From Segatella copri (lineage in GTDB: Bacteria > Bacteroidota > Bacteroidia > Bacteroidales > Bacteroidaceae): a stretch of 64,000 bases of DNA. Positions 18,628-26,082 of the stretch are shown piece after piece (within the stretch, counting starts at the first letter, position 1; each line of letters starts with the position of its first letter). The stretch lies in assembly GCF_019249795.2 (NCBI RefSeq), contig NZ_CP156891.1, positions 2,082,501 to 2,146,500 of the forward strand, read 5' to 3'. Made by a program: the position numbers and the translations under genes. Under the pieces are notes generated by a model, which was not told the DNA's origin, did not search any database, and saw only the letters and a list, made by a program, of their open reading frames with translations.

Positions 18628-19998
18628 ATGAAGAAAAGTATTTTTATATTGGGAGCAGTTGTGCTTATGACATCATGCTCTACAAAAAATCAGACTGAAT
18701 ACACAAAATACATTAGGGCAATAACCAAGGATGTACCATTTCCTGTGAATGGTTTACGCACTGTTGATGATAATATGTATGTATTTGAAGGAGTGAACAG
18801 CTGTGAGGTTCCTGATTATGAGATCAGCAAGGATGGATTGTTGACTGTAACCAGGACAACTTTGTGGAAGCTACCAAAGAATGATGTTGAAAACATTTGG
18901 CGAAATCTATATTTTAATAAAAGACAACACCGACTTGTTTGTGTTGACAGAATAAATAAGGCTGGTAAGACAATACTGGGAATAATGTATGTCATGCAGA
19001 CAGAATCTAAGAAATGGCCAGAGAAAGGTGTTTATCATTGGGATGTAACTGATATGCATAATATGCAGTCTGTAGCTATATCTTTGGAGGATTTCAAGAA
19101 CAAGAGCATCAGAGTGATGCAGACTGGTACTTTACCTGATGTGGAGGAAAGTCGGAAATACAATAGTTTAATATCAAAAGCTGATTCATCCTACATGCAG
19201 CAGAATTATCAAGAAGCTGAACGATACTTCACCCATGCATTTGATTTTAAGAACTACATTCGCGGCCAGCATCTCTATAATGCTGCATGTGTGGCATCAC
19301 TGGCAGGTCATAAAGATGCTGCGTTCTGGTTTCTTGAGGAGAGAATGAAAGCTGAACCAGAATGGTATAGTCTGAACATAGAAACAGACAAAGATCTGCT
19401 CCCTATTCATGATGATGTGCGATGGAATGAAATCATTAATGCGATGCATGAGCGTCAGACAAGGAAAGAAGCCAACTACGATATTCCTCTCCGCAATCAA
19501 CTGCTCGAAATAGCAAAGGATGACCAAGCCATTCGACAGGAATGGAGGATGACATCAAGACAGCAGCCACAAGACAAGGCAAAGATAGATTCCATTTTTT
19601 CCGTAATGGCTACGATTGACAGCGTCAACCAACAGAAGATTTTTAAAATCCTTGATTCACGTGGATTTGTTGGTAAGGACAAGGTTGGTGATGCATGTAG
19701 AGCTTATTGGCTTGTTGTTCAACATTCATCGGTCGAGATGCAAAGGAAATATCTGCCATTGTTCCTAAAGGCTGCAGAGAGAGGCGATATTCCTCGTGAG
19801 AATGTGGCGATGATGGAAGACCGTATCTGCCTTTTCGAAGGTCGTCCACAGCGATATGGCACCCAATTGGAAGAAGACAAGAACGGCAAATGGCATCTTT
19901 ACAAGCTGGAGAATCCTGAGAAAGTTGACGAATACAGGAAGTCTGTAGGTATGGGAACGTTATCAGACTATCTTAAAATGATGGGAATCAAATTATGA
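18628..19998 (+). CDS. Lipoprotein with TPR-like and DUF6624-like regions
   Basis: This 456-residue protein has a type II signal peptide ending LMTSC, so it is a lipoprotein. Residues ~190-260 look like tetratricopeptide helices (SYMQQNYQEAERYFTHAF, YNAACVASLAGHKDAAFWFL). The C-terminal ~170 residues match the DUF6624 pattern as I recall it (LRNQLLEIAKDDQAIRQEW, then VGDACRAYWLVVQHSS, AMMEDRICLFEGRPQRYGTQ). The start at 18628 is chosen because it begins the signal peptide; an earlier ATG at 18553 would bury it. The stop overlaps the next gene by ATGA. Function unknown. Confidence 0.72.
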   Translation: MKKSIFILGAVVLMTSCSTKNQTEYTKYIRAITKDVPFPVNGLRTVDDNMYVFEGVNSCEVPDYEISKDGLLTVTRTTLWKLPKNDVENIWRNLYFNKRQHRLVCVDRINKAGKTILGIMYVMQTESKKWPEKGVYHWDVTDMHNMQSVAISLEDFKNKSIRVMQTGTLPDVEESRKYNSLISKADSSYMQQNYQEAERYFTHAFDFKNYIRGQHLYNAACVASLAGHKDAAFWFLEERMKAEPEWYSLNIETDKDLLPIHDDVRWNEIINAMHERQTRKEANYDIPLRNQLLEIAKDDQAIRQEWRMTSRQQPQDKAKIDSIFSVMATIDSVNQQKIFKILDSRGFVGKDKVGDACRAYWLVVQHSSVEMQRKYLPLFLKAAERGDIPRENVAMMEDRICLFEGRPQRYGTQLEEDKNGKWHLYKLENPEKVDEYRKSVGMGTLSDYLKMMGIKL

Positions 19999-20477
19999 TA
20001 GACAGAGACTTGACTGAACTTTATGGAGTGGAAACCAGGGTGTTAAATCAAGCTGTAAAACGTAATATGGAGCGATTTCCCGATGATTTTCGTTTTGAAT
20101 TGAGTAGAGAAGAATGTTTGAGGTCACAAATTGTGATCTCAAATGGAAGAGGCGGCAACAGCTATTCAACTTATGCTTTTACAGAGCAAGGCGTGGCAAT
20201 GCTTAGTAGCGTTCTTCGTTCACAAACAGCTATTGAGGTTAATATTCAGATCATGCGAGCATTTGTTTCCATGCGTCACTTTATGGTAAACAATGCTTCT
20301 GTTTTTAGTCGTTTGGAAACGATGGAATATCATCAGTTGGAAATCCTGCAACATCAACAAGATACCGATAAGCACATTGAAGCAACCAATAAGCGCATAG
20401 ACGAGGTGTTTCGCAGATTGGACGAGGGTAACGCAAAACCGAAACAAGGTGTGTTCTACGTTGTCAGAGTTAGTTAA
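19995..20477 (+). pseudogene. ORF6N-domain protein fragment
   Basis: Codons read MIDRDLTELYGVETRVLNQA, VKRNMERFPDDFRFELSREE and YAFTEQGVAMLSSVLRS, the core of the ORF6N DNA-binding domain of phage and Bacteroidota regulators. The usual first ~25 residues before MIDRDL are missing. The C-terminus breaks off after KPKQGVF, where the family continues. From 20461 another frame reads LSELVNAEDCIKAFQGIY to a stop at 20515, apparently the tail of a different gene. Both ends therefore look like deletion junctions. A near-palindrome lies inside at 20117-20143. Confidence 0.65.
20117..20143. promoter_or_regulatory. Intragenic palindrome in ORF6N fragment
   Basis: TTTGAGGTCACAA and TTGTGATCTCAAA form a 13-bp inverted repeat with one mismatch around a central A. 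It shares the core GTCACAANTTGTGAT with the site at 18576. This may be an autoregulatory operator or coding coincidence. Confidence 0.4.
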
Positions 20478-20563
20478 CGCCGAGGATTGCATAAAGGCTT
20501 TCCAAGGCATATATTAAATCCACTTTTAAAGTGGAGTCATAGATAAAATCATATAGAATAAAG

Positions 20564-21046
20564 ATGAAGGAATTAGTGGGTATTATATTATTGACAGTTT
20601 TGGTAGTATTTGGTTCATGCAACTCCAATACTAATGTGTCTCTTGTGGGAACATCTCCGCAACTATTTGATGTATGCCAAGTAAGCACAGGTAATCCTGA
20701 CTATAGAAATAAAGAGTTGTTTATAAACGAATTGAAAAGAAAATGTAAATATCCTATTGAGTTTCAAAAAAATAATTTGGAGGCATACGTTGCTATTGAG
20801 TACAAGACAGACCAACAAGGATATATTGTAAAAAAAAGAGTGGTTATTTGCGACAATAAAAAATTCAAAAAGATAACAATGGAAATATTCAATCAAGTTA
20901 AAACTCTCAAAATAGCCACAACAGAGAAAATAGATACAATCTACTTCCAATACAAGATACAAGGTTCACCAACTTTAATCCATTCAAAAGTAGATGTAAA
21001 GATTATCGGCTATGGCTACAATAACAAATCAATTTTAATGAAGTAA
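20564..21046 (+). CDS. Small lipoprotein, possible TonB-C-like domain
   Basis: A 160-residue protein whose signal peptide ends VVFGSC, a lipobox. The mature part reads YPIEFQKNNLEAYVAIEYKT, then DQQGYIVKKRVV. This recalls the TonB C-terminal fold, where a residue pair YP precedes a strand and a 'D..G.v' turn. The match is weak and no TonB partner is nearby. A 17-nt palindrome (TCCACTTT-T-AAAGTGGA) lies upstream near 20519. Its 3' end faces an orphan antisense promoter at 21048-21138. Confidence 0.55.
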   Translation: MKELVGIILLTVLVVFGSCNSNTNVSLVGTSPQLFDVCQVSTGNPDYRNKELFINELKRKCKYPIEFQKNNLEAYVAIEYKTDQQGYIVKKRVVICDNKKFKKITMEIFNQVKTLKIATTEKIDTIYFQYKIQGSPTLIHSKVDVKIIGYGYNNKSILMK

Positions 21047-21047
21047 C

Positions 21048-21138
21048 CTCTTCATAACTATCTGATTATTTGATGTTTCTGAATGCAAAGATACATTTTT
21101 TATTTCAAAGAGCACAAAAAGTCGTCCTTAAAAATGTA
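21048..21138 (-). repeat. 91-bp direct repeat, left copy (orphan ATPase promoter)
   Basis: Identical at all but two positions to 22603-22693. On the minus strand it contains one iteron (21113-21138), a TATCTTTG -7 box, and ATGAAGAG, the first codons of the ATPase. No ATPase coding sequence follows. It is the stump of a second gene copy and would fire antisense into the lipoprotein gene at 20564. Confidence 0.85.
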
Positions 21139-21246
21139 TTTTATATTAGCCATCTAACAAATCAATGGGGCCAAACTGAAGAAACTATAGCCCCTGTTTA
21201 TCCCTTCTTGCCGATGATTCTGTATTAAATAAAAAGACCAAAACAC

Positions 21247-21301
21247 GCAGATAATCTGCGCTAATGGTATGAAAAAAGCACGTTAGCGCTGATTATCTGC
21301 A
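21247..21301 (-). terminator. Hairpin downstream of AAA ATPase gene
   Basis: Arms GCAGATAATCTGCGCTAATG and CGTTAGCGCTGATTATCTGC pair over ~20 bp with two mismatches around a GTATGAAAAAAGCA loop. It lies just past the ATPase stop. No strong T-tract follows, so termination may be Rho-assisted or the hairpin may stabilise mRNA. Confidence 0.6.
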
Positions 21302-21317
21302 TACTATACCTATATAA

Positions 21318-22610
21318 TTATCCAAATATTGCAGACACGGAATATAATGGATAATTGGCAAGCCAATCCTGCTCTCTATAAGGTGACATGGATAGGCGCA
21401 TACCTTTCAATCCCTGATTGCGCTCTACAAACACCCTCAAACTCTTAGCCTGCAAATTCTCCTCAGCCTTTACTTCTATCGGAATGATTCTTTCTTCATC
21501 CTGCACTAGAAAATCTATTTCACCACGTGAATTTTCTGCCGACCAATAATAGATAGACAAGGAAGATTTCTCCTTAAGCTGCTGCAGGACATACTGCTCT
21601 GTCAGCGCCCCCTTAAAATCTGAAAACAGCACATTTCCTTCCAGCAAGCTTTGGGCAGGAATATTGCTCATGGCTCCCATCAGTCCCACATCAGACAGGA
21701 ATAACTTGAAAGCAGAAAAATCCTCGTATGCAGCCAATGGCAACAGGGCTTTCTTACAACGGTTTACCTTATAAATCAACCCTGCATCTTTCAGCCATTC
21801 GATAGCGAGTTCAAAATCCTTTGCTCTGGCTCCTTCCTTTACGGCACCATAGATGAATTTCTTGTTTTCCTTGGCAAGCTGGGATGGGATGGATTTCCAT
21901 ACCATTCGGATACGTGGAACTTCTATGGCCGGAGCATGTTTGGAAAAATCACGCTCATACGCTTCAAGGATTCCTTTTTGAATGCTTCTGACTTCAGACA
22001 GATTTCCCTCGCTGGCAAAAGACTGTACTACAGCCGGCATTCCCCCGACCAGATAATACTGTCGCAGGCATTCCTCAAATTTATTCCGGAACATGGTTAT
22101 CATATTCCAATCCTTTGACATCAGCAGTTCTACCATACGGCTTTCACCGATTGCATCTAGAAATTCAAAGAATGTGAGGGGATATAAATGCATGAAATCT
22201 ACCTTACCTACAGGAAAAGAGTCATTCTGATGCATCGCAATTCCGAGCAATGAACCTGCAGCTACGACATGATATTGAGGTGCTTTTTCTGCAAAATACT
22301 TTAATGCGGTGATACCCCTGGGTGCTTCTTGTATCTCATCAAGGATAATAAGCGTATTTTCATCAATAGAAACTCCTGTACTCCATTGTATGCTATTGAT
22401 AATACGGGGAATATCAAAGTCATGTGCAAAAACTTCCCGGAGCATTTCATTGTCTTCGAAGTTTACATACGCACTACGGGTATAGGCCTCTTTGGCAAAT
22501 TCCTGCATCAGCCAGGTTTTGCCAACCTGGCGGGCTCCAAGCATAATCAACGGCTTTCGGTCGTTGCTTGCTTTCCATTGATATAGGTATTTGATGGCAT
22601 TTCTCTTCAT
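21318..22610 (-). CDS. AAA ATPase with C-terminal DUF4143
   Basis: A 430-residue P-loop ATPase of the 'ATP-binding protein/DUF4143' family. Walker A GARQVGKTW is near residue 26, Walker B LIILDEIQEAP near 87, and sensor VVAAGSLLG near 117. The C-terminal DUF4143 region has the nuclease-like signature YYWSAENSRGEIDFLVQDEE followed by IPIEVKAEE (a PD-(D/E)xK pattern). The family is common in gut Bacteroidota, with proposed toxin-like or defence roles but no settled function. The start at 22610 begins the conserved MKRNAIKYL. Its promoter carries three iterons. Confidence 0.85.
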   Translation of the reverse strand: MKRNAIKYLYQWKASNDRKPLIMLGARQVGKTWLMQEFAKEAYTRSAYVNFEDNEMLREVFAHDFDIPRIINSIQWSTGVSIDENTLIILDEIQEAPRGITALKYFAEKAPQYHVVAAGSLLGIAMHQNDSFPVGKVDFMHLYPLTFFEFLDAIGESRMVELLMSKDWNMITMFRNKFEECLRQYYLVGGMPAVVQSFASEGNLSEVRSIQKGILEAYERDFSKHAPAIEVPRIRMVWKSIPSQLAKENKKFIYGAVKEGARAKDFELAIEWLKDAGLIYKVNRCKKALLPLAAYEDFSAFKLFLSDVGLMGAMSNIPAQSLLEGNVLFSDFKGALTEQYVLQQLKEKSSLSIYYWSAENSRGEIDFLVQDEERIIPIEVKAEENLQAKSLRVFVERNQGLKGMRLSMSPYREQDWLANYPLYSVSAIFG

Positions 22611-22693
22611 AACTATCTGATTATTTGATATTTCTGAATGCAAAGATACATTTTTTATTTCAAAGAGTACAAAAAGTCGTCCTTAAAAATGTA
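22603..22693 (-). repeat. 91-bp direct repeat, right copy, with ATPase promoter
   Basis: Contains the ATPase start and, on the minus strand, TATCTTTG (22641-22648) with TTG 21 nt upstream (22670-22672), a consensus promoter. The -33 element lies in the first iteron. The sequence is repeated at 21048-21138. Confidence 0.85.
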
Positions 22694-22757
22694 TAAAACT
22701 ACAAAAAGTCGTCCTTAAAAGTGTAGAAAGTCACAAAAAGTCGTCCTTAAAAGTGTA
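22668..22757 (-). promoter_or_regulatory. Three 26-bp iterons, 32-bp period
   Basis: Units at 22668-22693, 22700-22725 and 22732-22757 share AAAAAGTCGTCCTTAAAA and differ at two positions at most. They are separated by 6-bp unrelated spacers, so the period is exactly 32 bp, about three helical turns. All sit on one DNA face upstream of the ATPase promoter. This suggests cooperative binding of a regulator. Confidence 0.85.
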
Positions 22758-22898
22758 TTTTGATAAAGTATATCAAACATATAACAGAATGTTTTTCCAT
22801 AACCAATCGACCTTTACTACATCCCCACTTACTCTTCCATATCGAAAAAAATATAATTTTTATTCAATACAACGATTATATTGAATATTTTTATTACC

Positions 22899-24495
22899 CC
22901 TAAAATCCGCAACTATCATCCAATACACGATTAAGGGTAGATTTATGAGTCGTTAGTAGCAGCTTTCAGTAAAAAGCAACAGCACAACATCAATATGTAG
23001 CCACCATCCCCTTACCCCACGATGCGACTTGAGGTAATACGCAGATTCAAACCGGAAAGAAAGGATTCTTATCCGAATTCTGTTTTGAAGGGTTTTGCAT
23101 AAGCTCGGTTCTCTGTGTAGATATTCAGCACGTATTGCCTTGCAGTCATGATCCACTTGGCAGGTACGGAGATGAATCTGAAGACAAAAGCCTTTATGCG
23201 ACTCGTTTTCTTGAGCCCAAAAGCCTTGGTGTCAAGCCTGCTCATGATGGTCTTGTAGAAATTGTGTATCAATGCAGTAAGCAGAAGAAAGACAGTATTC
23301 TCCGCCATGAATGACTTGGGGAGCCTGCTCCAACCGAATCCGTTGTTCATGTCGTCAAAGATACGTTCCTTGCCGCCACGCAGATTGTAGAATTCAACAA
23401 TGTCCCTTGTCGATGACTTGTAATCGTTGGTCAGAATACAACGGTAAGTGTATTCGCTTTCCCACAGGTCAAGGTCGCCACTGTTGCGTCTTTGTCTCTG
23501 GATGACAAGACGATAGCACTTGCCTTCCCATTTCTCAACGAGAATGGAATTGAGTTCGAACTGGATGCCGTTAATCTCCTCCGTCTTCCATCCTCTCAGA
23601 GCAAAGATGTCATTGTAGAGCGAACTGCATCGGTTGGCACGGATGTAGAAATGTTTGCAATGCTTCTCTATCTCACTGACGATTTCCTTCGAGCAGGAAC
23701 CGCAGTCTGCCCTGAAGCGATTTACACGGATGTTCTGGGATTCCAGAAGAGCGAAGAATCTCTTATGGGTGTCTGCCTGATGAAAACGCACATTCGTGTT
23801 ACCATCGCTGTTCTCGATATAGACTATCTTGTCACCGATAACATATACGCCAGGCCTGTAGCCGAGGAACTTTTTGTAGGTCGGTTTTGCATCATACTTC
23901 TCCGTTTCAAGGAACTGATGGTCAAAGTCAACATCGTATTCCTCAATTTCCTTCAACTCGCCTGTAGAAACCAAAGCGTTTATAAGCAATGTGTTGAGTT
24001 TGTCTGCAGTATTGAAATCATAGGTCTTGCCTTGGTCGGAAGTATAGGAGATGTTTTCCTGTGTCAGTTCCTTGATGGCTCTGAGGATGGTATCAGAGCT
24101 GCATGTACGAAGGGTAGGATGATACGAGAGATGGCGCATCAGTTGTGACGTTACATCTTCCACGCATGAGCCGCCACAGAAATAAACGCTCATCAGCGAA
24201 CGGACTATCTCGCTGAACTGATATCCGAAGATACTGCTGCATCTCTGACCCAGTGTTGAGTCGATAACGGGTGAAAGCATGGAGTCAAATTTCTCCATGA
24301 TTGAAAAAATTCCTCCAAAAGGTGTGAGTTTCTCAGATTTAATTTGTATTTTTGCCATGTCATATTAGAGTTTTGCTTGTTTTCTTTTTGCAACACTAAG
24401 ATAAGTGAAAATTCTGACATGGCAAAATCCTGGGCAACTTTTTGTTGCTCAGGAACTTATAAATAAAGTTAAATTATAGTGTTGCGGAATTAAGG
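22899..24495 (-). mobile_element. IS1380-family insertion sequence
   Basis: About 1.6 kb around an IS1380 transposase. Candidate ends are CCTAAAATCCGCAAC (left) and the inverse of CCTTAATTCCGCAAC (right), 13 of 15 matching, beginning with CCT as usual for the family. No target duplication is visible (TACC versus AAAG). That suggests a rearrangement at one end, consistent with the tet(Q) region beginning right beside it. Confidence 0.75.
23069..24358 (-). CDS. IS1380-family transposase
   Basis: A 429-residue DDE transposase. Conserved IS1380 features: N-terminal MAKIQIKSEKLTPFGGIFSI, the first catalytic region DVDFDHQFLETEKYDAKPTY, the second (RVNRFRADCGSCSKEIV) and the third near YNLRGGKERIFDDMNNGFGW. 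Length is normal and the frame is open, so the enzyme may be active. The start ATG at 24358 fits the family N-terminus. A short inverted repeat (TGGGCAACTTTTTGTTGCTCA spans 24432-24452) lies upstream. Confidence 0.92.
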   Translation of the reverse strand: MAKIQIKSEKLTPFGGIFSIMEKFDSMLSPVIDSTLGQRCSSIFGYQFSEIVRSLMSVYFCGGSCVEDVTSQLMRHLSYHPTLRTCSSDTILRAIKELTQENISYTSDQGKTYDFNTADKLNTLLINALVSTGELKEIEEYDVDFDHQFLETEKYDAKPTYKKFLGYRPGVYVIGDKIVYIENSDGNTNVRFHQADTHKRFFALLESQNIRVNRFRADCGSCSKEIVSEIEKHCKHFYIRANRCSSLYNDIFALRGWKTEEINGIQFELNSILVEKWEGKCYRLVIQRQRRNSGDLDLWESEYTYRCILTNDYKSSTRDIVEFYNLRGGKERIFDDMNNGFGWSRLPKSFMAENTVFLLLTALIHNFYKTIMSRLDTKAFGLKKTSRIKAFVFRFISVPAKWIMTARQYVLNIYTENRAYAKPFKTEFG

Positions 24496-24517
24496 AAAGT
24501 TAAAAAATCCTCCAACT

Positions 24518-24549
24518 TTTGTTAGATATATTTTTTTTGTGTAATTTTG
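24518..24549 (+). promoter_or_regulatory. tet(Q) promoter
   Basis: TTTG (24518-24521), a 20-nt spacer and TAATTTTG (24542-24549) match the Bacteroidota consensus and the known position of the tet(Q) operon promoter. The IS1380 right end is only 22 bp upstream. Confidence 0.88.
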
Positions 24550-24612
24550 TAATCATTATGCGGCAGTAATAATATACATATTAATACGAGTTAGTAATCC
24601 TGTAGTTCTCAC

Positions 24613-24663
24613 ATGCTACGAGGAGGTATTAAAAGGTGCGTTTCGACAACGCATCTAATGTAG
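24613..24663 (+). CDS. tet(Q) leader peptide (16 aa)
   Basis: ATG to TAG encodes MLRGGIKRCVSTTHLM after the tet(Q) promoter. In CTnDOT-type elements tet(Q) is controlled by translational attenuation through such a leader, with tetracycline-slowed ribosomes opening the downstream start. The small hairpin GCGTTTCGACAACGC lies inside. Here an IS has separated the leader from tet(Q), so the mechanism should no longer work. Confidence 0.7.
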   Translation: MLRGGIKRCVSTTHLM

Positions 24664-24714
24664 TATATTATTGCTTAATCCAAATCAATAGTTCGTTAAT
24701 AATTCAATAATGTG

Positions 24715-25938
24715 CTAAGCAGCTATACGCTGTAAGCACGAGAGATCTTTGAAAATCTTGCTAATTAAAGTTCGGTTCGGGGTGTACCCGCTTGCTTTAA
24801 AAATTCGTTTCACCAGATAAATGTTGGTCATCAGTGACTTGAATGAAGACATAGAATATTCCATTCCCATCTCCTTCATAGTTACCTTGGCAACATTTAG
24901 TGATGTGAACGAAGCATTGAAAGCAAAATCGAGTTTCCACTTATCGCGAGCCTGGCAGTCCATAAGACCAGTATAGCCTTTGGCGTCACGAAAGCAAAAT
25001 TCGATCTGGAACCTGGTTCTATAATAAAGAAGTACCTCTTCACCCGAAAGTGAGGTGTCTGTAGAGAAGAATAGTTTCTTCTTGCCATTCGGCATCTGCC
25101 AGATGACAAGTCTAACTTTACACTTGAGTGCCTTGGAATAGGCAATCAAAGTATAAGCTGTTCCTTCTATATCTTTCATCTCCATCTTCTCCATTCGAGT
25201 GAGGTCAAGATTCTTCATATCAATCTTGCCATCCTTGGTCTTGGGGCGACCACGTTTTCCAGTACGTGGACCAGCATAGACATAAAAGAGACAAGCATTG
25301 TCACGAAAGCGGCTTATCAAAGAGAACCCTTCTTTCTTTATCCCATTAACAAATGTACTTGTAGAGAAGTAAGCATCTGCAACTATGAGGGTTGAGAGTT
25401 TGAGAAGTTCCTTGCGGTAACGCTTAATGACGCTGATATAGAAATCTACCATAGTCTTGTTTCTAAGACTCAGTTCTTTATTACTTGGCGACTGGTGTGC
25501 TTTTAACATCATGCAGTCTTTGGCATCAATATCAATGAGGCCAATACCCATGATTTCGAGACCATGTTTAACAGACTGTGCACATCCCGACCAAAAACGA
25601 CCGATATGTGGAGTCTTCTTGCCAGCTTTGCTGATGTAGCTGGGATCAATGGCAATAGCCCATCTTCCCTGTTTACCAAAGAAGCGCTTGGCAAGTGAGA
25701 CATTAAGTTTGAGCCAGTCAATGCTTTTCGACTTTTTTAAGCCGAATGCGTTGCGATAGGTTTGCTCAACATGCGAGCCATACCTCCCCATTTGGGTGAA
25801 ATTTATCTTTCTTGGTATTACCATGAACAAAATTATCACCTCGATGAGTATTTTCTCGAAACTTTTTGTTAACTTTGCAGCCGAATCTTCAACTGCATCT
25901 TTAAAGATATCCATATATTGGTCAAGTCCTGTATTCAT
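24715..25938 (-). CDS. IS4-family transposase, copy 1
   Basis: A 407-residue DDE transposase. It carries the IS4 signature Y-(2)-R-(3)-E-(6)-K exactly (YRTRFQIEFCFRDAK). The first Asp is in AIDPSYISKAG and the second in IVADAYFS. Its own promoter is on the minus strand: TTG at 25992-25994, 20 nt, TAACTTTG at 25964-25971. It differs from the copy at 45918 by a handful of residues, so both are recent. It lies antisense to tet(Q). Confidence 0.92.
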   Translation of the reverse strand: MNTGLDQYMDIFKDAVEDSAAKLTKSFEKILIEVIILFMVIPRKINFTQMGRYGSHVEQTYRNAFGLKKSKSIDWLKLNVSLAKRFFGKQGRWAIAIDPSYISKAGKKTPHIGRFWSGCAQSVKHGLEIMGIGLIDIDAKDCMMLKAHQSPSNKELSLRNKTMVDFYISVIKRYRKELLKLSTLIVADAYFSTSTFVNGIKKEGFSLISRFRDNACLFYVYAGPRTGKRGRPKTKDGKIDMKNLDLTRMEKMEMKDIEGTAYTLIAYSKALKCKVRLVIWQMPNGKKKLFFSTDTSLSGEEVLLYYRTRFQIEFCFRDAKGYTGLMDCQARDKWKLDFAFNASFTSLNVAKVTMKEMGMEYSMSSFKSLMTNIYLVKRIFKASGYTPNRTLISKIFKDLSCLQRIAA

Positions 25939-25947
25939 ATAATTTTG
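25918..25947 (+). promoter_or_regulatory. Outward consensus promoter in IS4, facing tet(Q)
   Basis: On the plus strand TTG (25918-25920), 19 nt, TAATTTTG (25940-25947) fits the Bacteroidota promoter. It overlaps the transposase 5' end and would start transcripts ~130 nt before the tet(Q) ATG. The same sequence exists in the second IS copy. Confidence 0.6.
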
Positions 25948-26082
25948 CGTTTGTCGTGATTTGCAAAGTTACTGAAAACCAGTGACTTGACCAACTTTTT
26001 ATAGTTAAGTTTTCATAAGCATTTCTTAATATAAGTTATTGATTTATAGACGATTAAATGTTAATTTAACGCAGTATTGCAA

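Larger units (their letters stand above)
24686..26079 (-). mobile_element. IS4-family element, copy 1 (1394 bp)
   Basis: Termini CAATAGTTCGTTAA and the inverse of CAATACTGCGTTAA are imperfect inverted repeats. The target duplication CAAAT (24681-24685 and 26080-26084) is intact. Removing the IS and one CAAAT restores a continuous tet(Q) leader-to-start sequence (TTAATCCAAATGAATATT). A nearly identical copy of the same length is at 45889-47282. Confidence 0.93.

Noticed and set aside
22668..22757. Regularly spaced repeats as a CRISPR array
   Set aside because: Spacers are only 6 bp, there are three units, and the array overlaps a promoter -33 element with no cas genes; iterons fit better.
23492..24148. 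A 218-codon ORF opposite the IS1380 transposase
   Set aside because: Antisense shadow of a well-conserved transposase; no start signal or family features.
22895..24499. Target-site duplication for IS1380
   Set aside because: Flanks TACC and AAAG do not match, so no duplication is claimed; the ends are inferred from inverted repeats only.
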